Shown here piece after piece: positions 1-10,408 of a DNA stretch of 64,000 nucleotides; position 1 is the stretch's first letter; each line of letters begins with the position of its first letter. Source of the stretch: Pseudomonas sp. S04. Lineage in GTDB: Bacteria > Pseudomonadota > Gammaproteobacteria > Pseudomonadales > Pseudomonadaceae. The position numbers were made by a program, and so were the translations under genes. The notes beneath the pieces were generated by a model. That model made no database searches. It had not been told where the DNA came from and saw only the letters and a list, made by a program, of their open reading frames with translations. The stretch spans positions 3,664,001 through 3,728,000 of the forward strand of contig NZ_CP019427.1 of assembly GCF_009834545.1 (NCBI RefSeq), given 5' to 3'.

Positions 1-428
1 GGCGTCCCGCTGAGCCAGGCTTCCCCGCTCTTGAAATGCTCCAGTTGCGCCAGGGCAATGATAATCGCCAGGCCGTTGACGAACCCCAGCATCACCGAAT
101 GCGGCACCATGCGCACCAGCTTGCCCAGGCGCAACAGGCCGAACGCAAGCATGATCAGCCCGCCCAGCAGCACGGTGGCGAGCAAGTACTGCACGCCGTG
201 CTGGACCACCAGCGCGACAATCACCACCGCCATCGAACCGGCCGCACCGGAGACCATGCCCGGGCGGCCGCCGAACAGCGCGGTCAGGGTGCAAATGATG
301 AAGGCGCCGTAGAGCCCCATCAACGGATTGAGGTGGGCCACGAGGGCGAAGGCGATGCACTCGGGCAACAGGGCGAAAGACGTGGTGAGTCCGGCCAGGA
401 CATCGGCGCGCAGACGTTGAGGTTTCAT
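1..428 (-). CDS. SulP family anion permease, N-terminal part (runs off window)
   Basis: Reading from an ATG at 428 toward the window edge gives 142 residues of a hydrophobic membrane protein. It begins [27 protein letters not shown], with the short N-terminal amphipathic stretch and the first helices typical of SulP/SLC26 permeases (sulfate, bicarbonate or dicarboxylate import at the inner membrane). The stretch [19 protein letters not shown] fits the conserved substrate-site helix of this family. The C-terminal half, including any STAS domain, lies outside the window, so the substrate cannot be assigned. It is divergent from the BASS transporter, with about 200 bases between them. Confidence 0.85.
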   Translation of the reverse strand, partial: MKPQRLRADVLAGLTTSFALLPECIAFALVAHLNPLMGLYGAFIICTLTALFGGRPGMVSGAAGSMAVVIVALVVQHGVQYLLATVLLGGLIMLAFGLLRLGKLVRMVPHSVMLGFVNGLAIIIALAQLEHFKSGEAWLSGT

Positions 429-631
429 GGCTTACCTGAAAATGGCGACCGGGGCAGCCGGCCGTGGAGGATTGCGGGAAAAGGCGCTGAATGTTACGCA
501 ATTGCCGGCGGACGAACCAGTCGTGGCGGGGGCCAGCCGTCAATGGGGATTTTGTAACAACTGGCGACCTGTGCATTTCCAGACTGCGTGCTACACCTTG
601 GTGAGCCTCCTTACCCTCGAGCCGACCGCCC

Positions 632-1531
632 ATGACCGCCACACCCCTGTTGACCGCGTTCCTGCCCATTGCACTGGGCATCATCATGCTGGGCCTGGGG
701 TTGTCACTGACCCTGGCCGACTTCACCCGCGTGGTGAAATACCCCAAGCCTGTGCTGATCGGCCTGGTCTGCCAGTTGTTGGTGTTGCCGTTCCTGTGCT
801 TCCTGATCGTCCAGGGTTTTCGCCTGGAGCCGGCACTGGCCGTCGGCCTGATGCTGCTGGCCGCCTCCCCCGGCGGCACCACCGCCAACCTCTACAGCCA
901 CCTGGCCCACGGCGACGTGGCGTTGAACGTGACGCTGACGGCGGTCAACTCGATGATCGCGATCCTCAGCATGCCGTTGCTGGTGAACCTGTCGCTGCTG
1001 TATTTCATGTCCGCCGACCAGGCCATCCCCCTGCAATTTGCCAAGGTGCTGCAGGTGTTCGCGATTGTCCTGTTGCCGGTCGGCCTGGGCATGCTGGTGC
1101 GGCGCTACTGGCCACGCTTTGCCAACCGCATGGAAAAACCGATGAAAATCGTCTCCGCCCTGTTCCTCGTCGGCACGGTGACCATCGCCTTCATCAAGGA
1201 CTGGCAGACCGTGGTCGACTACGCGCCGGTCGTGGGCCTGGCCGCCCTGCTGTTCAACCTGCTCAGCCTGGCCATCGGCTACGGCGTCCCCCGCCTGCTC
1301 CGCCTACCCCAGCGCCAGGCGGTGGCCATCGGCATGGAAATCGGCATCCACAACGGCACCCTGGCCATCGCCCTGGCACTCAGCCCGAGCCTGCTGAACA
1401 ACTCCACCATGGCCATCCCGGCCGCCATCTACAGCTTCATCATGTTCTTCACCGCCGCAGGATTCGGCTGGTGGGTCAACCGCGTGCACGGCAAGCAGTT
1501 GGCGTTGGAGGAACGGGAGTTGGCTGGGTGA
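632..1531 (+). CDS. Bile acid:sodium symporter (BASS) family transporter
   Basis: The 299-residue protein has about nine to ten hydrophobic segments and no signal peptide beyond the first helix. LGIIMLGLGLSLTLADF near the N-terminus and the glycine/proline-rich stretch AASPGGTTANLYSHLAHGDVAL around residues 75-95 are hallmarks of the BASS/ACR3-like fold, where crossover helices form the sodium sites. EIGIHNGTLAIALAL around residues 232-246 is the second signature. Bacterial members import organic anions such as pantoate, pyruvate or bile acids with sodium; the substrate here is unknown. It appears monocistronic. Confidence 0.88.
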   Translation: MTATPLLTAFLPIALGIIMLGLGLSLTLADFTRVVKYPKPVLIGLVCQLLVLPFLCFLIVQGFRLEPALAVGLMLLAASPGGTTANLYSHLAHGDVALNVTLTAVNSMIAILSMPLLVNLSLLYFMSADQAIPLQFAKVLQVFAIVLLPVGLGMLVRRYWPRFANRMEKPMKIVSALFLVGTVTIAFIKDWQTVVDYAPVVGLAALLFNLLSLAIGYGVPRLLRLPQRQAVAIGMEIGIHNGTLAIALALSPSLLNNSTMAIPAAIYSFIMFFTAAGFGWWVNRVHGKQLALEERELAG

Positions 1532-1539
1532 GTCAGCGA

Positions 1540-1615
1540 AACGCGGCGAGACCGCCATCGCGGGCAAACGGAGCGCCGCGCGGCCCTCTCCCACAGAGAT
1601 ATTCCAGTGCGGGAA
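1540..1615. repeat. Degenerate REP-like repeat
   Basis: The stretch around 1540-1615 reads as a decayed copy of the palindromic repeat seen elsewhere in the window: CCATCGCGGGCAAACGGAGC followed by CTCTCCCACA. It lies just after the BASS gene stop codon and has no coding appearance. Confidence 0.5.
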
Positions 1616-1703
1616 AGCAGGCCGGCCGGTAGGCCGCCTCGCCCGCCCGTACCACTCACCCACCATCGCACCGCTCTTGCCGTAGACATTCCCGTCCCGT
1701 TAC

Positions 1704-1726
1704 TATTGCTAATAATTCTCACTAAC
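1704..1726 (+). promoter_or_regulatory. Candidate Fur box upstream of FecI-like sigma gene 1
   Basis: TTGCTAATAATTCTCACTAA lies 17-40 bases before the sigma-factor ATG. It resembles Pseudomonas Fur sites (AT-rich, ATAATTCTCATT type), and Fur control of FecI-type sigma genes is the established rule. The match is by eye only. Confidence 0.5.
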
Positions 1727-1742
1727 AAAAAACACCAACGCG

Positions 1743-2255
1743 ATGAGCGACTCTCCAACCGCCACTCACCAGCAGCACGTCGAAGCCCTATACGTGGGCC
1801 ACCAAGGCTGGCTTTACGCCTGGCTGCAGCGAAAACTGGGAAACCGGGTAGAGGCCGCAGACCTGATGCACGACACCTTCATCCGCATCCTGGCCGCCAA
1901 GTCAGTGCCAGACCTGGTCGAACCCAGGGCCTATCTGACCTGCGTAGCCAAGGGCATCCTGATCAACTGGTACCAACGCCAGGCACTGGAACGCGCCTAC
2001 CTTTCGGCACTGGCCCAACTGCCGGAGTCCCAGGCGCCCTCACCCGAACTGCGCTACCTGATCCTGGAAACCCTGCATGAGGTCGATGCCCTGCTCAACA
2101 CCTTGCCGCCGCTGGTGAAGCGCGCCTTCCTGCTCGCCCAGATCAGCGCCGTGAAGTACGAAGACATTGCCCAACAACTCGACGTGTCGCTGACCACGGT
2201 CAAGCGCTACATCAAACAGGCGTTCCTGCAATGCCTGACGTTGATGCCCGAATGA
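1743..2255 (+). CDS. FecI-like ECF sigma factor (iron-uptake signalling, module 1)
   Basis: The 170-residue protein carries region 2 near residues 15-75 (DLMHDTFIRILAAKS) and region 4 near residues 105-165 (LPPLVKRAFLLAQISAVKYEDIA, then the helix-turn-helix SLTTVKRYIKQAF). Its size and composition are those of FecI-group sigma factors that direct RNA polymerase to a ferric-siderophore receptor promoter. The next gene, a FecR, overlaps its stop codon by ATGA, and a TonB receptor with a signalling domain follows. This is the standard cell-surface-signalling order. A Fur-like site precedes it. Confidence 0.92.
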   Translation: MSDSPTATHQQHVEALYVGHQGWLYAWLQRKLGNRVEAADLMHDTFIRILAAKSVPDLVEPRAYLTCVAKGILINWYQRQALERAYLSALAQLPESQAPSPELRYLILETLHEVDALLNTLPPLVKRAFLLAQISAVKYEDIAQQLDVSLTTVKRYIKQAFLQCLTLMPE

Positions 2256-3220
2256 GCAGCCCGACAAACATTAACCCCGCTGTCCTGGAACAGGCCGCCG
2301 AATGGCTGATGCGCCTGGGGGAAGGCAACCTCAGCGCCCAGGAACTCGCGCAATGGCAGCAATGGCGCACCAGCAACGTCGAGTGCGAGCGGGCCTGGCG
2401 ACGCGCCGAATCCCTGCTCGGCACCCTCGGCGGCTTACCCGCGGACCTGGCCCTGTCGGCGCTCGACCGCCCGGCCAATCCCCAGCGCCGGACACAGCTC
2501 GCGCGCCTGGCCGCACTGTTGGCGCTGGCGCCGGCCTCCTGGCTGGGCTGGCAACTGGACCAACGCCAGGGCTGGAGCGCCGACTACCACTCGCCGATTG
2601 GCGAACGTCGGCGCCTGACCCTCGCCGACGGCACCCGGGTGACCCTCAATACCGATACTTCGATCGATGTGAATTTCGACCCGCTGCAGCGCCTGATCCG
2701 GGTTCGCAAAGGTGAAATCCTGGTGCAGACCGCACCCGATCTCCAGGTGCCTGCCCGACCGTTGCGGGTCAGCACCGAGCAGGGTCGCCTGGAAGCTTTG
2801 GGCACGCTCTTCAACGTGCGCGAAGAAACCGGCATCACGCGCCTGGCCGTGCTCGACGGGCGGGTGCGAATCGAGCTGAACCAACAGCCCCAGGCAACCC
2901 CGACCATCGTGCTGGCCGGTCAACAGACCGCATTCTCGGCCTCAGCGATCGGTGCCATGCGCGCCACCGACAGCTCTCGCACCGCCTGGACCCAAGGCAT
3001 GCTGGTAGCCGACCGCATGCGCCTGGGCGACTTCGCCGCCGAACTGGCGCGCTATCGCCCTGGAGTGCTGCGCTGCGATCCGGCCGTGGCCCAGGTGCGG
3101 ATCTCCGGCGCGTTCCCCCTGGACGACAGCCGTCGCGCCCTGAGCATGCTGAGCCAAACCTACCCGGTGCGAGTGACCTCACGCCTGGGCGGTTACTGGG
3201 TGACGATTGCCCAGGCGTAG
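2252..3220 (+). CDS. FecR-like anti-sigma regulator (module 1)
   Basis: The ATG at 2252 overlaps the sigma gene stop (ATGA), favoured over an in-frame ATG at 2231; this gives 322 residues. An N-terminal DUF4880-type cytoplasmic region (EQAAEWLMRLGEGNLSAQELAQWQQW) should bind the sigma factor. A hydrophobic segment near residues 85-105 should cross the inner membrane. The periplasmic FecR domain (SPIGERRRLTLADGTRVTLNTDTSI) follows, then a C-terminal STN-like region that contacts the receptor signalling domain. It transmits siderophore occupancy of the downstream receptor to the sigma factor. Confidence 0.92.
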   Translation: MSSPTNINPAVLEQAAEWLMRLGEGNLSAQELAQWQQWRTSNVECERAWRRAESLLGTLGGLPADLALSALDRPANPQRRTQLARLAALLALAPASWLGWQLDQRQGWSADYHSPIGERRRLTLADGTRVTLNTDTSIDVNFDPLQRLIRVRKGEILVQTAPDLQVPARPLRVSTEQGRLEALGTLFNVREETGITRLAVLDGRVRIELNQQPQATPTIVLAGQQTAFSASAIGAMRATDSSRTAWTQGMLVADRMRLGDFAAELARYRPGVLRCDPAVAQVRISGAFPLDDSRRALSMLSQTYPVRVTSRLGGYWVTIAQA

Positions 3221-3224
3221 CCGC

Positions 3225-3240
3225 GGAGAATATTTTCACC
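3225..3240 (+). promoter_or_regulatory. Candidate FecI-type receptor promoter element
   Basis: GGAGAATATTTTCACC sits directly after the fecR-like stop and about 80 bases before the receptor gene. A similar AT-rich core (GCGAATAATTTTTCGC) follows the second fecR-like gene at 19632. Shared position and sequence suggest a sigma-specific -35 region. Weak, by-eye evidence. Confidence 0.3.
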
Positions 3241-3317
3241 CAGCCCTGGCACTTTTTTCGCGCTCGGCTGGCAAGGGAAGAATCCACCTTCTCCCTTGCC
3301 CACAGGATCACCTCTCA

Positions 3318-5741
3318 ATGTCCGTCGTCCGCCCCCAAGGATCCACCCCGCCGTTTCGCCGCACGGCCTGCCATGCGCTGTTCAGTCTGCTGCTCAGTGG
3401 CACCTGCGCCCAGGCCTGGGCTGCCGAGCCACAGCCATTGGCCAACACCCAGGCGCGCAGCTACCAGATTCCCGCCGGTACCCTGGGGCAGACCTTGTCG
3501 CGCTTCGCCGCCGCCAGTCACATCGCCCTGTCGTTCGACCCCAGTCTCACCGATGGCCTGCAAAGCCCCGGCCTGAACGGCAACTACTCACCACTGGAAG
3601 CCCTCAGCCACCTGTTGCACGGCAGCGGCCTGGACCTGCAGCAGCGCGCCGATGCCAGCTTCACCCTGGTGCGCTCGGCGAACGGTGATGCCCTGCAACT
3701 GGCGCCGACCGCGATTACCGGCCAGGGCCTGGGCGTCACCACCGAAGACACCCACTCCTACACCACCAGTGAAGTCAGCATCGGCAAGGGCAACATCAAG
3801 CTCAAGGACATCCCGCAGTCAGTGTCGGTGGTCACGCGCCAGCGCATGGACGACCAGAACATGAACAGCCTGCAAGACGCCATGCGCCAGGTCACCGGGG
3901 CCACCATCAAGACCTACAACTCAGGTTCCAGCCTCAACGACGTGTACATGCGCGGCTTCCTCGTCGACCAGGTGCAGGTCGACGGAGTCTCCCAACCCAC
4001 CGGCCAGGGCGACATGGCCACCAGCTTCGACCTGGCGATGTACGACCGAGTCGAGGTGCTGCGTGGCCCATCGGGCCTGTACCAGGGGGCTGGTGAGCCC
4101 GGCGGCACCATCAACGTGGTGCGCAAGCGCGCCCTGGGCCGGTTTGCCCTGGGTGGCGAACTGGGCGCAGGCTCCTATGATCACTACCGTTCCTCGGTGG
4201 ACGTCACCGGCCCGCTGAACGAACAGGGCAGCGTGCGCGGCCGTTTCATCACTGCCTACGAGAACAACCAGTCCTTCGTCGACTATGCCCAGAATGAACG
4301 GCCGATGGTCTATGGCCGCCTGGAGTTCGACCTCGACCCGTCCACTACCCTGTCGGTTGGCGGTGCCTACCAGCAGAACCACTCCACCCCGGCATTCGGT
4401 TTGCCGGCCTACGCCGACGGGCGCTTGCTCGACGTCCCACGCTCGACCTTCGTCGATGCCAAGTGGAACGAACTGAACGAAAAAGTCTGGGAGAGCTTCG
4501 CCGAAGTCGACCACGCCCTGGACAACGGCGGCCAGTTCAAGACCACCCTGACCTACCGTGACGCCGAAACCCCCAAGCGCAACTTCACCTGGGCCGATGG
4601 CGCCGTCGACCCGGCCACCGGTGACAGCTGGGCCGTGGCCTACAACTACTACACCCACATCAAGACCATTGGCGTGGACAGCTTCGTCACCACCCCGTTC
4701 GAAGCGTTCGAGCGCAGCCATGAGTTCACCGTGGGTGGCGAGTACCAGCACCTGGACAAGGACTTCACCTACGGCGGCGGCGACTACTTCCCGATCAACG
4801 TGTTCGATCCGGGCAGCATCGACATCCCCAAGCAGGATTACGAGCGCAACAACGGCAACTGGTCCAAATCCGATCAGTACGGCTTTTATACCCGCGCCAA
4901 GCTCAACGTCAGCGACTGGCTCGACGTGGTCGGCGGCAGCCGCGTGAGCTGGTACGAAAGCGACGCGCAAAATGCCAACGCCTTTTTCAACAATTTCAGC
5001 AGCGCCCACACCAGCATCAACCGCAAGGTGGTGCCCTACGGTGCGCTCATCGCCAAGCTGACTCCCGAGCTGTCGGCCTACGCCAGCTACACCGGGGTGT
5101 TCAAGCCGCAAAGCGAGATCGGCAGCGACAGCTCGCCCATCGGCCCACGCAAGGGCAAGCAATATGAAGTGGGTCTCAAGCGCGAGTTCTACGACGGACG
5201 CCTGAATGCCAGCGTGGCAGTGTTCCGCATCTATGACGAAAACCGCGCCGAATACGACAACCTCACAGCTGCCTACGAGGCCCAGGGCAAAGCCCGCAGC
5301 CAGGGTTGGGAAACCGAGTTGAGCGGCAACCTGAGCGACAACTGGAGCCTGGTCACCGGCTACGCCTTCACCACCACCAAGACCCTGGAGGCCGATGACG
5401 GCAACGAAGGCAAGACCTTCAGCACCATCACCCCCAAACACAACTTCAATCTGTGGACCAAGTACCAGTTCACCGATGGCCCGCTCAAGGACTTCAGCGT
5501 CGGTGGTGGTGTACGAATCGTCAGCAAGACGTACTTCCAGCGTGAAGTGCGTTTCGAACAGAGCGGCTATGGCATCACCACGGCGCAGGTCGGCTACAAG
5601 ATCAACGACAACCTGTCGACGACCCTGACCGCCAACAACCTGTTCGATCGCAAGTACTACGACCGAGTGGATGCATCCTGGGGCACCAACTTCTACGGCG
5701 ACCCGCGCAACCTCACGCTGACCCTGCGCGCGCAGTACTGA
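3318..5741 (+). CDS. TonB-dependent ferric-siderophore receptor with signalling (STN) domain, module 1
   Basis: The ATG at 3318 gives 807 residues with a signal peptide ending near AQAWA (about residues 25-35). An STN domain follows (SYQIPAGTLGQTLSRFAAASHIALSFDP to the HGSGLDLQQ stretch). The plug domain holds DIPQSVSVVTRQRMDDQNM and VEVLRGPSGLYQGAGEPGGTINVV, the classic siderophore-receptor signature. A 22-strand barrel ends in a terminal aromatic residue (LTLTLRAQY). It imports a ferric siderophore across the outer membrane and signals through the FecR/FecI pair just upstream. The ligand cannot be told from sequence. An upstream in-frame extension to 3207 lacks a signal-peptide character and was rejected. 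Confidence 0.93.
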   Translation: MSVVRPQGSTPPFRRTACHALFSLLLSGTCAQAWAAEPQPLANTQARSYQIPAGTLGQTLSRFAAASHIALSFDPSLTDGLQSPGLNGNYSPLEALSHLLHGSGLDLQQRADASFTLVRSANGDALQLAPTAITGQGLGVTTEDTHSYTTSEVSIGKGNIKLKDIPQSVSVVTRQRMDDQNMNSLQDAMRQVTGATIKTYNSGSSLNDVYMRGFLVDQVQVDGVSQPTGQGDMATSFDLAMYDRVEVLRGPSGLYQGAGEPGGTINVVRKRALGRFALGGELGAGSYDHYRSSVDVTGPLNEQGSVRGRFITAYENNQSFVDYAQNERPMVYGRLEFDLDPSTTLSVGGAYQQNHSTPAFGLPAYADGRLLDVPRSTFVDAKWNELNEKVWESFAEVDHALDNGGQFKTTLTYRDAETPKRNFTWADGAVDPATGDSWAVAYNYYTHIKTIGVDSFVTTPFEAFERSHEFTVGGEYQHLDKDFTYGGGDYFPINVFDPGSIDIPKQDYERNNGNWSKSDQYGFYTRAKLNVSDWLDVVGGSRVSWYESDAQNANAFFNNFSSAHTSINRKVVPYGALIAKLTPELSAYASYTGVFKPQSEIGSDSSPIGPRKGKQYEVGLKREFYDGRLNASVAVFRIYDENRAEYDNLTAAYEAQGKARSQGWETELSGNLSDNWSLVTGYAFTTTKTLEADDGNEGKTFSTITPKHNFNLWTKYQFTDGPLKDFSVGGGVRIVSKTYFQREVRFEQSGYGITTAQVGYKINDNLSTTLTANNLFDRKYYDRVDASWGTNFYGDPRNLTLTLRAQY

Positions 5742-5789
5742 GCATGACGCACCACGCTTGACGGAACAGGCAGCGGTGCCGGCAACGAG

Positions 5790-6236
5790 CCTGCTCGCGA
5801 AGGACGCAAGAGCACCGCGGTGAATCAGGCTTTGCGCGTCATCGTTGACGGCCATCGCGAGCAGGCTCGCTCCCACAGGTTTGATGGGTATATGCAAAAT
5901 CTGCGGGCACCACAAAACCACTGTGGGAGCGAGCTTGCTCGCGATGGACTCAAGAGCGCCGCGGTGAATCAGGCTTTGCGCGTCATCGTTGACGACCATC
6001 GCGAGCAAGCTCGCTCCCACAGGTTTGATGGGTATATGCAAAATCTGCGGGCACCACAAAACCACTGTAGGAGCGGGTGCCCGCTTGCGGCTTGCTCGCG
6101 ATGGACGCAAGAGCACCGCGGTGAATCAGGCTTTGCGCGTCATCGTTGACGACCATCGCGAGCAAGCTCGCTCCCACAGGTTTGATGGGTATATGCAAAA
6201 TCTGCGGGCACCACAAAACCACTGTAGGAGCGAGCT
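5790..6236. repeat. Tandem REP array, about 144-bp unit, left part
   Basis: Three successive copies of a composite unit occur here. Each holds CGCGAGCAAGCTCGCTCCCA, then GTTTGATGGGTATATGCAAA, then CTGCGGGCACCACAAAACCA, then a GGGAGCGAGCTTGCTCGCG palindrome, then a segment with AGCACCGCGGTGAATCAGGC. The start GTTTGATGGG recurs at 5879, 6023 and 6180, spacings of 144 and 157. The longer unit carries an extra 13 bases (CCCGCTTGCGG-like). The array is cut by the IS element and resumes at 7485. No gene lies in it. Confidence 0.9.
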
Positions 6237-6303
6237 TGAACTGGCCTAATGATTCTGGACACTTCAATCGGGCGCTATGATGGCGCCCAAATCTGAGGCG
6301 TCT

Positions 6304-7445
<1,142 letters not shown>

Positions 7446-7484
7446 AAAACCTAAACATGTGTCCAGAATTACTTGACCAGTTCA

Positions 7485-7556
7485 GCTTGCTCGCGATGGA
7501 CGCAAGAGCACCGCGGTGGATCAGGCTTGGAACGTCATCGTTGACGACCATCGCAT
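7485..7556. repeat. Right remainder of the IS-split REP array
   Basis: Directly after the IS the sequence GCTTGCTCGCGATGGACGCA and AGCACCGCGGTGGATCAGGC resumes the array unit found at 5790-6236. It ends around CGACCATCGCATACCCG, where the palindrome is lost. Confidence 0.85.
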
Positions 7557-7662
7557 ACCCGGACTCACGCTATTGGCCCATGGTTTCAAGCCCGGTCGCC
7601 GCGTTATCATGCCCTGGGACCTGGTGCTATCTCGCGCATCACCTGCAAAAGGACTTCAGCTC

Positions 7663-8109
7663 ATGACAACGCCCCGCATCCGCGCGCTCGCGCTTTGTGT
7701 GTTCCATCACCAGGGAAAAATCCTGGTCCATCGCTTCGTCGACCCCGTCACCGGACAGAGCCTGTTCCGGCCAGTCGGCGGTGGCATCGAGTTCGGTGAA
7801 ACCAGTGCCCAGGCGATCGAGCGTGAAGTCCAGGAAGAGCTCGACCTGGCGATCGACAACCTGCGCCTGGTCGGCACGCTGGAAAGCCTGTTCACGTACA
7901 ACAACATCCCGGGGCATGAAATCGTCCAGGTCTACGATGGACAATTTCGCGATCAGCACCTGTACCAGATGCCCCACCTCGATGGTCACGAAAGCGACGG
8001 CATGGCCTTTCAGGTCACCTGGCAAGACAGCTCGGCTTTCACCGCCACGTCGCCCCTGGTACCCGAAGGCCTCTATCCGCTGCTGAAGAACGCCGGCCTG
8101 CTTGCCTGA
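7663..8109 (+). CDS. Nudix hydrolase
   Basis: The ATG at 7663 follows AAAAGGA by about nine bases and gives 148 residues; longer in-frame readings extend into the repeat array. The Nudix box is GGIEFGETSAQAIEREVQEELDL around residues 42-65. It keeps the REVQEE metal-binding core, but the usual Gly of the EExG step is Asp. Family members split nucleoside diphosphates linked to another group, often cleaning up damaged nucleotides. The substrate is not predictable. It converges with the LtaS-like gene. Confidence 0.88.
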   Translation: MTTPRIRALALCVFHHQGKILVHRFVDPVTGQSLFRPVGGGIEFGETSAQAIEREVQEELDLAIDNLRLVGTLESLFTYNNIPGHEIVQVYDGQFRDQHLYQMPHLDGHESDGMAFQVTWQDSSAFTATSPLVPEGLYPLLKNAGLLA

Positions 8110-8197
8110 TCCCAATCCCACCGCGCCCAGACCACCGTCACCAAGGATGTCCGGGAGTTGAAGTGCCTGCGCGACAACCTGGGGCGAGCTGCAGGCT

Positions 8198-10408
8198 TCA
8201 GCTCGAATGCACAATTGCCTCGTCCGGAACATCGTCCAACGATTCCGGTTGCCCCGGATCTTCGGTGATCACCGTGAAATCACTGACCTCGACCGCGCCC
8301 ACCCCGTACCCCAGCAGGTGGAAGGAAAAGGCCTTGCGTGACTCGGGGTTGTCGAAGCTGAAGTTCATCTCCAGCGGTTGATCGCCGGTCACCAGCATTT
8401 CTTGCGGCAGGCCCAGCGGCACGTCCTGTTCCAGCTCCTTGGCCTTGAGCAGGATGTAGACCTTCTCTTGCGGGTCCACCGAGCGCACCGTCAGGCGCAC
8501 GCGGGTCTGGGAGCCCTTGGGCATTTCCAGGTACTGCGCGCCGATCAGGTTGTCGGCCCAGTCGTCCTTGATCTGTGCCTGCAGCGGGATGATCGCCGGG
8601 CTGCCGAACTGGTAGCGCTGGTTCAGCGGGGTGCGCAGCAGTGTGCGGTCCAGGGCCTCGGCGCGGGCGCTGATCTGACGGGCCCGCAGGCCGCCGTACT
8701 GGCCGGCGAAGGTCGCGCGGTCGGCAATGAACCCCGCGCTGTTGTAATAGCGGCAGCGCTGCTGGAAATCGCACTCGGTGAGGGTGCCCTGGCCGTCGTG
8801 ATAACGCAGCTTGCCGTTGGTGTAGGACATGATTTCACGGCCGCTGGCATAGTCGCGAAACAACGAGCGGCCACTCAGGCTCGGCGGCACCGGCAAGGAG
8901 AAATAGTCGAGGATCGAGGTACTCAGGTCGACGTGCCCATAGACCCCTTGCTTGACCCGGGGCAGTTGTTCCTGCTCGGGGGCCAGTGTCAGGTTGAAGC
9001 CCCAGGACGAGGCCAGGCGCACGCCATCGATGCCGTGGGATTCGTCGGAAGTGATCACCACCAGGGTGTCCTTGAGAATGCCCTGGCGTTCCAGGCCATC
9101 GAGGAATTGCCCAAGGGCGTCGTCCAGGTAACCGACGGCGGCCTGTTTGGCCGTGTCATAGCGCTGCAGGTACTCGTCCGGTGCCGAGTACGGCTGGTGC
9201 GTGCCCACAGTCAGCAGGGTCAGCATCCACGGCTGTTTCTGTTTTTTCAGTTGACCGACGTAATCCAGCGCGCCTTCGAAGAAGGCCTTGTCGTCCTTGC
9301 CCCAGGGGAATTCCAGGTAGTTGCTGTTGCTGAACCACTCCAGGCCATGGGTCGCATCAAAGCCGATGTGCGGCATGATCTTGTCCTTGGCCATGAAGCG
9401 CAGGCCGGCACCCTGCAGGTAGTGGGTGGCGAAGCCGTGCTGGCGCAGTTGGGCCGGCAGGCAGGCCTGGTTGCGTTCGGTCTGGGTGAGCATCTCCACG
9501 CCCTTGGGCGTGCCGTTGTCGAGCTTGTCGTAGTCACCGCACAGCATCGCGTACAGGCCACGGATGGTCTGGTGACTGTGCAGCACATAGTCCGGGGTGT
9601 TCATGCCGCGCTCGGCCCAGCGGCTGAGGTTGGGCATCAGGTTTTCCTGATAGCTGCTGTGCAAGGCCTGGCGATTGACCCCGACATACGCCCCGGGTAT
9701 GCCCTCAAGGGTGATGATCAGCACATTGCGCGCACGACCCGGCGCGCCCAGCAGTTGCTGCCCGTCCAGGTCCAATTGAGTGAGGCCGGCCATCTGCGGC
9801 GGCACATCGACCACATCCCCTTCCAGCCATTCTTCGGCGCGCATCTGCACCTCGCCGACGCCGGCTGCCAGCAGCTGGTGCGGCAGGTTGAACAGCTGCC
9901 ATTGATCAGCCTCCGTCGGGTGCAGGTACTGGGCCCCCCAGTGCGCGACCAGCAGCAACGCCGGGGCGGCCCAGGCGCTGCGCGGCAGGCGCGTCGCGGG
10001 TTGGCCGCGACCTGCCCATTGGCAGAGCAGCCAAACCAACAGCCCCGACATCAGGCTGGCGGCCAGCCACGGCTGGGCAAAACTGCCGCTGGTGGATTTA
10101 TCGAGAAACTGCGGATCGATCAGGTAGTTAAGGTCGGCCGCATTGGGCAAGCGGCCGACTGCGCTGACCAACTCGGCCGTCGCCACGGTAAACAGGCCCC
10201 AGACCAGCAACACCGGCAGCGCCAACCACCAGGGACGGCGATGCAACAGCAGCACCAGCAGGCTGCCGATGCCCAGGTCCGACAGATAACCCAACGGGTC
10301 CGACCAGCCCATGGCCGCTCGCAGGCACAGGGGCGCCACCAGGACCAGGCCCATCAGGGCAATCAGGCGCGCGCGCGGGTGCTGCAACCAGTGACGAATG
10401 ATGTTCAC
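8198..10408 (-). CDS. LTA-synthase-like sulfatase-fold membrane protein
   Basis: The start is GTG at 10408; no in-frame ATG lies near. The 736-residue protein has about five N-terminal membrane helices (to about residue 160). A large extracytoplasmic sulfatase/phosphoglycerol-transferase domain follows. Residues matching the LtaS metal site are visible: Glu in LIITLEGIPG, the nucleophile Thr in HSHQTIRGLYAMLCG, and Asp/His in TSDESHGID. GTHQPYSAP is a further family block. Gram-negative homologues transfer phosphoglycerol-type groups to periplasmic or envelope glycans; the acceptor here is unknown. A C-terminal region of about 200 residues beyond the catalytic core may be a separate beta-rich domain. 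Confidence 0.85.
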   Translation of the reverse strand: MNIIRHWLQHPRARLIALMGLVLVAPLCLRAAMGWSDPLGYLSDLGIGSLLVLLLHRRPWWLALPVLLVWGLFTVATAELVSAVGRLPNAADLNYLIDPQFLDKSTSGSFAQPWLAASLMSGLLVWLLCQWAGRGQPATRLPRSAWAAPALLLVAHWGAQYLHPTEADQWQLFNLPHQLLAAGVGEVQMRAEEWLEGDVVDVPPQMAGLTQLDLDGQQLLGAPGRARNVLIITLEGIPGAYVGVNRQALHSSYQENLMPNLSRWAERGMNTPDYVLHSHQTIRGLYAMLCGDYDKLDNGTPKGVEMLTQTERNQACLPAQLRQHGFATHYLQGAGLRFMAKDKIMPHIGFDATHGLEWFSNSNYLEFPWGKDDKAFFEGALDYVGQLKKQKQPWMLTLLTVGTHQPYSAPDEYLQRYDTAKQAAVGYLDDALGQFLDGLERQGILKDTLVVITSDESHGIDGVRLASSWGFNLTLAPEQEQLPRVKQGVYGHVDLSTSILDYFSLPVPPSLSGRSLFRDYASGREIMSYTNGKLRYHDGQGTLTECDFQQRCRYYNSAGFIADRATFAGQYGGLRARQISARAEALDRTLLRTPLNQRYQFGSPAIIPLQAQIKDDWADNLIGAQYLEMPKGSQTRVRLTVRSVDPQEKVYILLKAKELEQDVPLGLPQEMLVTGDQPLEMNFSFDNPESRKAFSFHLLGYGVGAVEVSDFTVITEDPGQPESLDDVPDEAIVHSS

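Noticed and set aside
427..1632. 401-residue open frame overlapping the BASS gene
   Set aside because: It is rich in Arg, Pro and His and is out of frame with the clear transporter; a shadow.
3921..6116. 731-residue open frame on the minus strand
   Set aside because: It is antisense to the TonB receptor and runs into the REP array. Its composition (Val/Ala/Gly/His rich) is that of a GC-rich shadow frame.
5790..6236. Possible CRISPR array
   Set aside because: The repeated part is longer than the unique part, the spacers are themselves repeated, and no cas genes are present. It is a REP array.
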